Origin: DASRDB01 sp035652815
Lineage (GTDB): Bacteria; Chloroflexota; Ktedonobacteria; Ktedonobacterales; Ktedonobacteraceae
Direction: 5' to 3'
NCBI GenBank assembly: GCA_035652815.1
Contig: DASRDB010000022.1
Coordinates: 186,001-250,000 of the forward strand
Length of the DNA: 64,000 nucleotides
The notes under the pieces were generated by a model. It saw only the letters and a program-made list of their open reading frames with translations, ran no database searches and was not told where the DNA came from. Each line of letters starts with the position of its first letter. Position 1 is the stretch's first letter. The translations under genes and the position numbers were made by a program. This document shows, in pieces, positions 24,335 through 32,870 of the stretch.

Positions 24335-24823
24335 ATGGGTCGTATCTGGATGCTTGGCGATAATGTGAATACGGATGTGATTATTCCGGGGCGGTATAAC
24401 GTGACGACGGATCGCTCGCAGTTGGCGCGCCACTGTCTCTGTGAAGTGCTGCCAGAATTCGCGCAGCAAGTTCAGCCGGGCGATATTGTGATGGCTGGTC
24501 ATAACTTCGGGTGTGGCTCCTCACGCGAACACGCGCCAGCCGCGATACAGGCGTGCGGCGTGCAGGTGGTCATCGCCCGTAGTTTTGCGCGCATTTTCTA
24601 TCGCAACGCCGTGAACATAGGCCTGCCAGTGCTGGTCTGCGAGGAAGCGGTGCTGGCAAGCGCCGATGGACAGCAGATGGAGGTAGACCTGGTGCATGGA
24701 GTTATTCGCAACCTGACGACAGGCCAGACCTTTGAAGCCGAACCGCTAGACCCGTTCGTAGCGCGCATTGTCGCTGCAGGGGGCATTATTCAATATATTC
24801 TCCAGGAAGGAACGCTGCGATGA
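24335..24823 (+). CDS. hacB: Homoaconitase small subunit
   Basis: The swivel-domain subunit of homoaconitase, 162 aa. It begins GRIWMLGDNVNTDVIIPGRY, has the characteristic HNFGCGSSREHAPAAIQACG loop, and continues IARSFARIFYRNAVNIGLP. The GRY loop after the NTDVIIP segment, in place of the KYL of LeuD, resembles HacB/LysU, where it sets substrate length. The gene is separated from hacA by a repeat element but coupled to the next gene by a four-base overlap. Confidence 0.93.
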   Translation: MGRIWMLGDNVNTDVIIPGRYNVTTDRSQLARHCLCEVLPEFAQQVQPGDIVMAGHNFGCGSSREHAPAAIQACGVQVVIARSFARIFYRNAVNIGLPVLVCEEAVLASADGQQMEVDLVHGVIRNLTTGQTFEAEPLDPFVARIVAAGGIIQYILQEGTLR

Positions 24824-25944
24824 GCCTGCCATACTTCGGTCGCCTGCGAGTTCCGTTGTCACCTGCAAGCGTCTGTGTCGTTCCTGGCGACGACGCGGCT
24901 GGCGAGGTAGTACGTCCAACTCTTGAGATATTGCGCTCGCTTATTCCCAACGTCCAATTTGTGGAAGCCATGAGCGGGCGCGAAGCAATGGAACACTATG
25001 GAGAAGCCTTTCCGCGAGAGACACGCGAGGCCATTGATAACGCGACCTGCACGCTCTTTGGCGCGAGTGGTGGACCGAGCCGACCCATATTGTGGTATCT
25101 GCGCTGGGGTAAAGAAACGTATGTGAATATTCGGCCTGTGCGCTGGTGTCAGGGCTATCGCAGTCCGATGGCTCATCCCGAGCGTATCGACTACGTGATT
25201 GTGCGCGACAATCTAGAGGGCATGTACCCGCCACGCGAGGGCGATATCGCGGAATTGGCTGTTCTGCCCAGTAGTGCTTCCTGGTGGCAGGCTCCCCCTG
25301 TAGAAAAACAGGGCGCATATGCCTTAAGGGTGAGTACTGATGAGCAGATGCAGCGTGTGGCGGTTGCCGCCTGCGAACTCGCGCTTCACCGTCAGGCACA
25401 TGGCTATCCTGGTCACGTGACGCTGGGAGCCAAGTATTCGATTTTGCCGCGCACTGATGGCCGCTTCCGCTCCATTGTAGCCGAGACTGTTCGCGCCTAT
25501 ACCAGCCTCAGCTACGAGGAATACCTGATCGATGACCTTGCTCGCCGCCTGATTGCCGCCCCGGAAACGCTAGATGTGGTGGTACTCTCAAATGAACATG
25601 GCGATATTCTCGCTGATGTCGCTGCTGGCAGCATCGGCGGTCTGGGTCTCTGCCCAAGCGGCTGCTACGGCGAACACTATGCCTACTTTGAGCCGGTACA
25701 TGGTTCTGCTCCTGATCTGGCTGGCAAAGGCATTATCAATCCAACGGCGATGCTGCTTTCGGGAGCCATGCTACTTTCCTATCTGGGATATGAGCAAGAG
25801 GCGCAAAGGTTACAGCAGGCCATTGAACTGACGTATCGTGAAGGACGAAGTTTGACGGTGGATCAGGGAGGGGAGGCGAGGACAGGGGAGTTTGTGGAGG
25901 CGGTGTGGGGGAGGCTGGAGAGTGGAACTTATTCCCGTCAATAA
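24820..25944 (+). CDS. Homoisocitrate dehydrogenase-like protein
   Basis: A beta-decarboxylating dehydrogenase of 374 aa, expected to turn homoisocitrate into 2-oxoadipate. Family segments: VCVVPGDDAAGEVVRPTLEI (N-terminal nucleotide region), YVIVRDNLEGMYPPREGD, and YAYFEPVHGSAPDLAGKGI with INPTAMLLSGAML near the C terminus. The protein has a longer middle region than typical IPMDH/HICDH, including WWQAPPVEKQGAYALRVSTD. Substrate assignment depends on its place at the end of the lysine operon. Confidence 0.88.
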   Translation: MSLPYFGRLRVPLSPASVCVVPGDDAAGEVVRPTLEILRSLIPNVQFVEAMSGREAMEHYGEAFPRETREAIDNATCTLFGASGGPSRPILWYLRWGKETYVNIRPVRWCQGYRSPMAHPERIDYVIVRDNLEGMYPPREGDIAELAVLPSSASWWQAPPVEKQGAYALRVSTDEQMQRVAVAACELALHRQAHGYPGHVTLGAKYSILPRTDGRFRSIVAETVRAYTSLSYEEYLIDDLARRLIAAPETLDVVVLSNEHGDILADVAAGSIGGLGLCPSGCYGEHYAYFEPVHGSAPDLAGKGIINPTAMLLSGAMLLSYLGYEQEAQRLQQAIELTYREGRSLTVDQGGEARTGEFVEAVWGRLESGTYSRQ

Positions 25945-25996
25945 AACAGATAACCCTGTTACCTGGTGGTGTTCAACCTTCTTCGTAGTACTTAAT

Positions 25997-26039
25997 AAGG
26001 AAAGGGCAAAAACCATACTATATGTCATTGCCCTTTCCT
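25997..26039. terminator. Hairpin between convergent genes
   Basis: AAGGAAAGGGCAAA and TTGCCCTTTCCT form a 12-bp stem separated by 19 bases. It lies 52 bases after the last lysine gene and 20 bases before the stop of the opposing gene. There is no T-tract on either strand, so a terminator role is plausible but unproven. Confidence 0.45.
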
Positions 26040-26058
26040 GATGTGAAACTTGTTGGTA

Positions 26059-26811
26059 TTATCTCCGTCCTCTTCTCCTCACCCACCTCACTGGAGCCGA
26101 CATCGTATAAATCATCGTTCTGACAGCCGCGTTCTGCCAGATGTTCTTTGCTTCGGACCATTGTACTCTAGAGTCAAGACAGGTGATTTCCGATACTACT
26201 CTTACTTTGTCTAAGCCGAAGTGGGCTGCTAACGCAGTGAGAGTACGTATCCAGAATTGATTCTCAGCTTTGTGGCCGCCGAAACGCATGCCGAGTTCGT
26301 AGAGCGGGTCGTTGGCTCGTATGAGCATAGCTGCCTGCGCAACGGTGCAGCCCTCGTCTTCGTATGCGCTGAAGGTGATCCAGCCTGCGAAGACGTGTCC
26401 CTGGGGGGTCATGAGCGTAAAGGACTCATCATCGGCGTATAGCACCATGACACCTGTTGAAAGAGGCATGCCACCAGGGGCGAGGCGCAAAAGGGCCACT
26501 TCGCCCGGCGCGATTCCTGTTAAGGGAGCATGGAAACGGTTGCCTTTGGGCCAGAACTTGGGAAAGTTCTCTTTCCAGATTTTGATGACCTCGCTTGGAC
26601 TCGCCTCTATCCCTTGCAGACGCACGCGAAAGACTTTTTGCCACATCTGACCAAAGCCCTGCAACGGACTCATTCCCTGGCGTCCCTCGACGTTCAAATC
26701 GAGCGCACCAGTTGGCACGCGCGTGACTTTGAAAAGCGAGGTTTGTTGCGCCCAGTAAGCAGCATCTCGCGGCTGTTGGCTCTCAGGCGGATTCGTCGAT
26801 GGGGTGGACAT
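26059..26811 (-). CDS. Uncharacterised protein, 250 aa
   Basis: No family is recognised. The protein is soluble, starts with a Pro/Ser-rich tail, and has a core with FGQMWQKVFRVRLQG, IAPGEVALLRLAPGGMPLST and GWITFSAYEDEGCTVAQAAM. It ends in a strongly basic segment PVRWVRRRGRR. An AGGAGAGATCAATT site precedes the ATG. A lipid- or polyketide-cyclase-like fold is possible but not shown. It stands alone between the lysine operon and the anti-sigma module, in the direction of the latter, separated from it by a family A repeat. Confidence 0.7.
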   Translation of the reverse strand: MSTPSTNPPESQQPRDAAYWAQQTSLFKVTRVPTGALDLNVEGRQGMSPLQGFGQMWQKVFRVRLQGIEASPSEVIKIWKENFPKFWPKGNRFHAPLTGIAPGEVALLRLAPGGMPLSTGVMVLYADDESFTLMTPQGHVFAGWITFSAYEDEGCTVAQAAMLIRANDPLYELGMRFGGHKAENQFWIRTLTALAAHFGLDKVRVVSEITCLDSRVQWSEAKNIWQNAAVRTMIYTMSAPVRWVRRRGRR

Positions 26812-26854
26812 AATTGATCTCTCCTGCTAGTTTGGAACTATCTGGTAACGCATC

Positions 26855-26930
26855 TGTAGGGACGCGATTCATCGCGTCCACCGCCATGAATCGGCCCGAG
26901 AGGCAGGATGCGATGAATCGCGTCCCTACA
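26855..26930. repeat. Family A palindromic repeat
   Basis: A 76-bp unit from TGTAGGGACGCGATTCATCG to GCGTCCCTACA, with the internal GGCAGGATGCGATGAATCG arm. It lies in the gap between the STAS protein gene and the 250-aa protein gene, and would form a long hairpin downstream of the STAS gene. Confidence 0.88.
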
Positions 26931-26983
26931 AAAATCCGCATTATCTCTTGTCAGTTTCTTTCCAACGCCGGGTGTTTCAAGTT

Positions 26984-27337
26984 TTACGACACGGCAGCAA
27001 GAGCCTCTTCCTCGGACGAATAGATCTTAATAGCATCATTCAGACGGGTAATCTCAAAAATATGCCGGTAATGTTCGCTTAAGCCGTAGGCGAGCAGGCG
27101 TTGCTTCTGACGATTGACCCGGATAAGCAGCGTGACGATCAGGCCGATCCCGCTACTGTTCATGTATTCTAATTTGGTGAAGTTTAAAATGATGGTGCGG
27201 GTGGTTGGCGTACTCGCCTCCGTGTAAGCGTCCATGAGAACTTTTTCCGCGAAAGCAGAGACTTCTCCTTCGATATCGATGATGCTGGTGGTTGGGTTTA
27301 CGCGCCGGACATTCATGATGATGTTGGCCTGGGGCAT
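26984..27337 (-). CDS. STAS-domain anti-sigma factor antagonist
   Basis: A 117-aa SpoIIAA/RsbV-like protein. The STAS core is visible: SIIDIEGEVSAFAEKVLMDA and LNFTKLEYMNSSGIGLIVTL, where a Ser in MNSSG is the likely phosphorylation site. A strong AAGGAGGAGAAGCT site precedes the ATG. It follows the anti-sigma kinase by 62 bases and belongs with the phosphatase to a three-gene partner-switch module. The target sigma factor is not in the window. Confidence 0.9.
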   Translation of the reverse strand: MPQANIIMNVRRVNPTTSIIDIEGEVSAFAEKVLMDAYTEASTPTTRTIILNFTKLEYMNSSGIGLIVTLLIRVNRQKQRLLAYGLSEHYRHIFEITRLNDAIKIYSSEEEALAAVS

Positions 27338-27399
27338 AGCTTCTCCTCCTTGATTGACTCATTGAAGACTTTGTAGAGCATACGCACATATATCTGGAA

Positions 27400-27864
27400 T
27401 CAAACTTTTTTCTCTATATGATCCGCTCCTTCCAGGTACATAATCAGTTCAATGGTGTGGTGCGTTTCGTCGCTGGTTATGTTCATCTCATCTACCATAT
27501 TCTTAATCAGGAACAATCCCCAGCCACGTGGAGATTGTAGCTCGGCCAGTTTGGCGTCAAGATCAGGTTCGTGGGCGGCCGGAATTGGTCGGCTGCCTCC
27601 GTGATCGCGAATACGCACCGCGAGGGCCGTATTTGAATGCAGCACCTGAATGTTTACTGGCACCTCAGATTGGTAGTGGTTGCCATGTTCCATTGCGTTC
27701 ATCGTGGCTTCCGCGACAGCGGTTTTGATCTGTTCGAGCTTCCTGATCGGCAGAGAGAGCGTTTTCACATCATCGGCGACTCGCTCCATCACCATGCGTT
27801 CGTTGCCCGGTTCGCTTGGCACCGCCCATTCGTCCAGCATCTGCCATTCATTGGTCTGGTTCAT
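27400..27864 (-). CDS. Anti-sigma/switch kinase (RsbW/SpoIIAB-like)
   Basis: A GHKL ATPase of 154 aa that should phosphorylate the STAS partner. N box VAEATMNAMEHGNHY (about residues 49-63), G1 box VRIRDHGGSRPIP and G2 box SPRGWGLFLIKNMVDEM are all present. It overlaps the phosphatase gene by four bases (ATGA), so phosphatase and kinase are made together. It may bind a sigma factor or another partner encoded elsewhere. Confidence 0.9.
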   Translation of the reverse strand: MNQTNEWQMLDEWAVPSEPGNERMVMERVADDVKTLSLPIRKLEQIKTAVAEATMNAMEHGNHYQSEVPVNIQVLHSNTALAVRIRDHGGSRPIPAAHEPDLDAKLAELQSPRGWGLFLIKNMVDEMNITSDETHHTIELIMYLEGADHIEKKV

Positions 27865-29549
27865 GTACTTTGCTCGCGTTGCAATTTCTGTTTTACTCCC
27901 CCGTTGCTGCTTGCCCGATGCAATGTTACTAACGTGACGTCATCTTCCTGCTCCCAGTTGGGGCCGGTGAAGTTTTCCAACTGCTTGAGAAGAAAGTCAA
28001 TCAGTTCTTTGCCGGTCATATCCTGTTGTAAGAGCGACATCAGGTAGGAGAAGCTAAACATCTCTCGCTTCTCATTATGCGCCTCTACCAGTCCATCGCT
28101 GTACAGGAGAAGGTTATCTCCCGAGGAAAGAATGGTTTCCTTCTCCTCATAAAGCGACCCTGGCATTAAGCCGAGCGGCATTCCAGTAGCGCGCAGTTCG
28201 CAAACTCCTCCCTCATGTCGTAAGTAGGGAAGATCATGTCCCGCGTTTGCATAACATAATCGTCCGCTTCCAGGATCAAGCATAGCATAAAAACAGGTGA
28301 CAAACACGCCTGTTGGAACATGTGCCGCCAGCAGATCATTCACCTGTGCGAGTACTGCGCCCGGAGAGGTCGTTCCTCGCGTGGCAGTACGAAGCATGGT
28401 GCATGTTGTCGCCATCAGAAGGGCCGCAGATACGCCTTTATCGGTAGCATCGCCAATGACGATGCCCAATCGCCCGTCTTCAATGGGCAAAAAATCGTAG
28501 AAGTCGCCTCCCACCACACGCGCCGGGCGATATTCCCGCACCAGTTGCCAGCCAGGAAAGGTTGGTACTTCCTTTGGCAGCAGTGCGCGTTGAATATACT
28601 GGGCCGTCCGCAGTTCCTGTTCGATGCGGGCGCGTTCCTCAAGGCGAGCGTGCTGTTCGGTCAAAGCCTTTTGTTGCGCGATGCTTTCAACCAACTGCTG
28701 CGCCATTGAATTGAACTGCTCTTCCAGTTGCCCGATTTCATCTCGCTGCGTGACTTTTACGCGCTGCGAGTAGTCTCCCTGAGCGAATTTGTCTGTTGCC
28801 TTTACCAGATTGTGTAGTCGGCGTACCAGTTTGCGTGTTGTTAAAACGCCGAAGATGGCCCCGACGGGAGCCGTGATACATATCCAGAAGAGAGCGGTAA
28901 ACAACAAGAACCCTGTAAAGGGGAGAATGCTTAGATTGAAAGTGGGAGCGGGGGCCATTTGTAGGTAGATCGCTCCTATTGGTTGCCGCTGTGCATTGAG
29001 GACTGGTTGAGCGACCACTGTAAGGTGTCCCGCGTTTGTCGTCAGGCCGGTATTTCCGGCCTGTCCTGCGAGGGCATTATGTATGAGTAGTTGGGCCTGT
29101 CCTGGGAGCAGGCGATCAACAGAGGCTGAGACAGGATATTGTTGTGGGTAAGAGCTGGCGACAATACGTCCATCGGGAGCAATGAGGAGCGCAAACTCTA
29201 CTGCTTGAGGATTTGAAGGGGGCGTATTTGTATAAGGTACGGTCTCTGTAGGATTTTCTCCAGGAAGGACCAGCGTAGCGGGTTGATCTGGCTGAAATGT
29301 GGTATGAGGATTAAGCCTGTTGTCTTTTGCTAGCAGGGCCGCTTGCAGTGAGTATAGTTGTGCCGAATTCTGGGCAATGTCAAGTGCATTCTTGTCCACA
29401 TATGGCAGGTGAGGTATTACGAGAAATAAGGCCAGGCCAATCAAAAGTTCAAAAAGCAGCGCCACAGCTACTGATACAAGTACATAGGAAATCATCATGC
29501 GTACCCGCAATTTTGACCAGAAGTGTAAAGTGTTGCCCTTGCGTCCCAT
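27861..29549 (-). CDS. Membrane HAMP-SpoIIE phosphatase
   Basis: A sensor PP2C-type phosphatase of 562 aa. A first membrane segment lies at about residues 19-43 (ISYVLVSVAVALLFELLIGL). An extracytoplasmic sensor part follows to about 210, then a second membrane segment (FTGFLLFTALFWICITAPVG), a HAMP domain (LVKATDKFAQGDYSQRV), a coiled coil and the SpoIIE catalytic domain with VVGGDFYDFLPIEDGRLGIV and IGDATDKGVSAALLMATT. It would dephosphorylate the STAS protein in response to an external signal. Confidence 0.92.
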   Translation of the reverse strand: MGRKGNTLHFWSKLRVRMMISYVLVSVAVALLFELLIGLALFLVIPHLPYVDKNALDIAQNSAQLYSLQAALLAKDNRLNPHTTFQPDQPATLVLPGENPTETVPYTNTPPSNPQAVEFALLIAPDGRIVASSYPQQYPVSASVDRLLPGQAQLLIHNALAGQAGNTGLTTNAGHLTVVAQPVLNAQRQPIGAIYLQMAPAPTFNLSILPFTGFLLFTALFWICITAPVGAIFGVLTTRKLVRRLHNLVKATDKFAQGDYSQRVKVTQRDEIGQLEEQFNSMAQQLVESIAQQKALTEQHARLEERARIEQELRTAQYIQRALLPKEVPTFPGWQLVREYRPARVVGGDFYDFLPIEDGRLGIVIGDATDKGVSAALLMATTCTMLRTATRGTTSPGAVLAQVNDLLAAHVPTGVFVTCFYAMLDPGSGRLCYANAGHDLPYLRHEGGVCELRATGMPLGLMPGSLYEEKETILSSGDNLLLYSDGLVEAHNEKREMFSFSYLMSLLQQDMTGKELIDFLLKQLENFTGPNWEQEDDVTLVTLHRASSNGGVKQKLQREQST

Positions 29550-29589
29550 GAGTAGTCGGCCTTCTTCCTGGTAGTGAAATCAGAGGCGG

Positions 29590-30879
29590 CTAGCGATGAA
29601 TATGTTCCTCTGCATCATACCATATCTTGTCAGTAAGAATAACACGAGCGGCATGTTTATACGAAAAATACGCCAGCGCCCACTGGAACATCACGATAAA
29701 GCGATTGCGGAATCCGATCAGGAAAAAGATGTGGAAGAACAACCACATCACCCACGCGAGTAATCCGGTCAATTGTACTTTTCCCATCGCTACCACACCA
29801 TAGGCTCGCCCTACTGTCGCCAGCGTGCCGCGATTGCGATACCGGAATGTGCGTTGATAAGGTTTTCCTGTAACCTGAGCGGCAATGACGGAAGCCACGT
29901 ACTGCCCCTCTTGAACCGCTACTGGAGCGAGGCCTGGAAGAGGCTTGCCTCTCTGGAGGACAGAAGCATTATCGCCAATCACAAAGATATTGGGATGTCC
30001 AGGAACGCTTAAGTCGCGCATGACTTTGATGCGACCTGCGTTATCTAGTGGAGCGTCGAGCCATTGTCCGGCGCGCGAACCTTTGACGCCTGCCATCCAG
30101 ACGATGTTTTTCGTGGCAAGATGCTCTCCCGCGATGACCACGCCATGCTCATCAACAGCTTCGACCATTGCTTTTGTGCGCACTTCCACGCCCAGTTGGA
30201 TAAGCTCTTCACTTGCTTTTTCTGCGAGTCGTTCAGAGAATGTTGGCAAAATTCTTGGCCCGGCCTCGACGAGTATTACACGCGCCTGCCTGGGGTTGAT
30301 ATGGCGAAAATCCGAGACGAGCGCCTTATGTGCCAGTTCCGCGACCGCGCCGGTCATTTCAACACCTGCTGGCCCCGCGCCAACTATCACGAAGGTTAAA
30401 AGGCTCTGGCGTTTTTCCGGGTCCTGTTCCCGTTCGGCCGTCTCGAACGAGAGGAGAATTCTGTGCCGGATGGCCGTGGCGTCCTGTAAAGTTTTGAGTC
30501 CGGGAGCGTAAGCGCTCCATTCATCATGGCCAAAATAGTTGTGCTGCACCCCTGTTGCCAATATAAGGTAATCGTAAGGGATGAATTGATCTTGTATCAG
30601 GACGCGCTGTCTTTCTATATCTACGCCTGTCACCTCTCCCAGAATTACCTCGGTGTTTTGCTGCTTGCCCAGTACGCTTCGGATAGGCGCTGAGATATCA
30701 GCCGGGGAGAGCGATGCTGTCGCTACCTGATATAAGAGCGGCTGGAACAGGTGATGATTGTTGCGGTCGATTACTGTCACCTTCACAGGTGCATCTCGTA
30801 GTCCTTGCGCTGCATGCAATCCGGCAAAGCCCGCGCCGACGATGACAACGCGAGGCATAGTCACTTCTGAATCGAGCAT
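29590..30879 (-). CDS. ndh: Type II NADH dehydrogenase (NDH-2)
   Basis: A single-subunit, non-proton-pumping NADH:quinone oxidoreductase, 429 aa. FAD site VVIVGAGFAGLHAAQGL near the N terminus, NHHLFQPLLYQVATASLSPA, NADH site FVIVGAGPAGVEMTGAVAEL and second FAD segment IFVIGDNASV. A C-terminal hydrophobic stretch (LLAWVMWLFFHIFFLIGF) would hold it to the membrane. The ATG at 30879 follows GAGGGCGG. It diverges from a TetR regulator gene. Confidence 0.93.
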   Translation of the reverse strand: MLDSEVTMPRVVIVGAGFAGLHAAQGLRDAPVKVTVIDRNNHHLFQPLLYQVATASLSPADISAPIRSVLGKQQNTEVILGEVTGVDIERQRVLIQDQFIPYDYLILATGVQHNYFGHDEWSAYAPGLKTLQDATAIRHRILLSFETAEREQDPEKRQSLLTFVIVGAGPAGVEMTGAVAELAHKALVSDFRHINPRQARVILVEAGPRILPTFSERLAEKASEELIQLGVEVRTKAMVEAVDEHGVVIAGEHLATKNIVWMAGVKGSRAGQWLDAPLDNAGRIKVMRDLSVPGHPNIFVIGDNASVLQRGKPLPGLAPVAVQEGQYVASVIAAQVTGKPYQRTFRYRNRGTLATVGRAYGVVAMGKVQLTGLLAWVMWLFFHIFFLIGFRNRFIVMFQWALAYFSYKHAARVILTDKIWYDAEEHIHR

Positions 30880-31088
30880 AGAGATTCCGCCCTCAATCTT
30901 TCGTTTTTTATTCTATGGCGTAATGGTAACATGAAGCTTGCTGAAAAATATGCGTCTGAAGTTCTGAATAACCTGCGCCTCTAGTCCTGTTCGGAAATGA
31001 TTTATCTTCCGCCCATTCTGTTTATGCAACCGTCAGCAAAAGAACGTGTACATCAGAAAGGTTATTAACTGGTAAAATATCTATTGAT

Positions 31089-31100
31089 TAGTATATACTA
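31089..31100. promoter_or_regulatory. Palindromic site before the TetR gene
   Basis: TAGTATATACTA is a perfect 12-bp palindrome ending five bases before the ATG of the TetR gene. Its position suits autoregulation, but it may simply be part of an AT-rich promoter. Confidence 0.3.
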
Positions 31101-31105
31101 GAACA

Positions 31106-31756
31106 ATGAAAAATGCACCACTGTCTTCTACAGGAAAACGGCCTTATCATTCGCGGGTACGCCAGCGCCAGGCTGAGGAAACGCACCAGCGCATACTGGA
31201 TGCTGCCCGCGAACTTCTCTTGAGCAAGGGATATGCCAGTACCACGCTGGAAATGATTGCTGAGTTAGCTGAGGTTTCGCCGAAGACGATTTCTGCTGTA
31301 TTTGGCTCCAAGCGTGTCATCCTCGCTGAGTTGATAAACCCTGCCGCCTTTGGAAAACACTTCCAGCAGCTTCGTGGCGACATGCTTGCCACCTCTGATC
31401 CGCAACAACGGCTTGCACTCGTAGCAAAAATGACCCGTCAAGCTTATGAATCGTTTATTCCAGCCTTTGAGCTGCTGAGGACGGCCAGCGCGGTAGCGCC
31501 CGAACTCACCGAGCTTTCTCGCCAGATCGAGATGCGGCGGCGCACTAATCAGGCTGATGTGATCGCTTTTCTGGACAAATTGGGCATGCTACGCTGCAAT
31601 CTATCGCTTGATGAGGCTGTTGATATTCTCTGGTCGCTGACCAGCTACGATCTCTACCACTTGCTTGTCATTGAGCGTGGCTGGCCGCCGGAGCGTTATG
31701 AAAGTTGGCTGGTGCAGCTTCTGATTGAGCAATTGATTGAACCTGCTAGCGAATAA
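31106..31756 (+). CDS. TetR-family regulator
   Basis: A 216-aa regulator with a basic N-terminal tail, then the helix-turn-helix ILDAARELLLSKGYASTTLE and IAELAEVSPKTISAVFGSKR. The ligand-binding half is helical and unspecific. It lies divergent from ndh and 131 bases before corA. There is no good ribosome binding site before the ATG. The ligand and targets are unknown; ndh or corA could be controlled. Confidence 0.88.
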   Translation: MKNAPLSSTGKRPYHSRVRQRQAEETHQRILDAARELLLSKGYASTTLEMIAELAEVSPKTISAVFGSKRVILAELINPAAFGKHFQQLRGDMLATSDPQQRLALVAKMTRQAYESFIPAFELLRTASAVAPELTELSRQIEMRRRTNQADVIAFLDKLGMLRCNLSLDEAVDILWSLTSYDLYHLLVIERGWPPERYESWLVQLLIEQLIEPASE

Positions 31757-31887
31757 GGCAATAGCGATTGTGTGTTCCTGACTTTTCCTCGGGTCAGTCT
31801 TTTCCGTGCGCGCCTTTTTGCTCGTGATATACTTAACGGTATTTGAGACAGACAAGCGTATCAGCGGTGAGGATAAAGGAAAAGCCA

Positions 31888-32865
31888 GTGCTGAAAGCGA
31901 TTTTTTGCGATACACGTGAACACAACTTTCGCCACGTAACGAGCCTGGAGCAGGCACATGAACTACGAAAGAATCCTGAAACCTTGCTCTGGCTCGATTT
32001 GCAGAATCCGAGCGAAGAGGAACTTCAGCAGCTTGGACAGGAGTTTCACTTGCACCCGCTTGCTATCGAGGATGCTCATCGCGAACACCAGCGACCGAAG
32101 GTAGAGGAGTATGAGAATTTTTATTTTGTGGTTTTCTACTCAGTTGGCTGGCGGAAAGATGGGCAGGGACTGGATGTCTGCGAACTGGATATGTTCCTCG
32201 GAAAAAACTACCTGATTACGGTGCATAACGGGCATATAAATGAACTCGACGAGGTGGAGCAGCGTTGGACACGCAATGCTAAGCAGCTTGAATGGGGCGT
32301 CGGCGTACTCCTTTATACGCTGCTCGATTCTATCGTCGATAACTATTTTCCCGTGGTTGACCAGCTTGTCACCCAGGCCGAAGAACTCGAAGATCGACTT
32401 TTTAGCGGAAGCGTCCGGCAGGCCGCTTTTACGCAGGAACTCCTCAACCTCAGAAAGCAGTTTTTAGCTCTCCGGCGAATCGCCTCACCTGAGCGCGATG
32501 TACTGAATATGCTTACCAACCGCGACAATCCCATCTTCGACGAACATGCCTTGCTCTATTTCCGTGATGTCTACGACCACATCACGCGCCTGGCGGATAC
32601 TGTTGACCTCTATCGCGACCAACTCAGTTCGACAATGGATGCCAACCTCTCTATTGTCTCCAATGATTTGAACAAAGTGATGCGCACGCTCACCTCGGCC
32701 TCGATCATCCTCATGGTTGACTCGCTGCTTGCCGGTATCTGGGGGATGAACTTTGTGAACATCCCCGAGCTACACTGGCAATATGGCTATTTTGCCGCTT
32801 TAGCTGTCATGATCGTTCTTTCCATTTTGCTGCTGCTGTTCTTCAGGCGGCTGAAATGGTTTTGA
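31888..32865 (+). CDS. corA: CorA-type magnesium/divalent cation channel
   Basis: A pentameric Mg2+ channel subunit of 325 aa. The N-terminal cytoplasmic part has AIEDAHREHQRPKVEEYENF. The C terminus carries two membrane helices, with the GMN selectivity motif in LLAGIWGMNFVNIPEL and the end ALAVMIVLSILLLLFF followed by basic RRLKWF. I chose the GTG at 31888 (after AAAGGAAAAG) because the ATG at 31843 lacks a binding site. It converges with the next gene, only 5 bases apart. Confidence 0.93.
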   Translation: MLKAIFCDTREHNFRHVTSLEQAHELRKNPETLLWLDLQNPSEEELQQLGQEFHLHPLAIEDAHREHQRPKVEEYENFYFVVFYSVGWRKDGQGLDVCELDMFLGKNYLITVHNGHINELDEVEQRWTRNAKQLEWGVGVLLYTLLDSIVDNYFPVVDQLVTQAEELEDRLFSGSVRQAAFTQELLNLRKQFLALRRIASPERDVLNMLTNRDNPIFDEHALLYFRDVYDHITRLADTVDLYRDQLSSTMDANLSIVSNDLNKVMRTLTSASIILMVDSLLAGIWGMNFVNIPELHWQYGYFAALAVMIVLSILLLLFFRRLKWF

Positions 32866-32870
32866 GCTGA

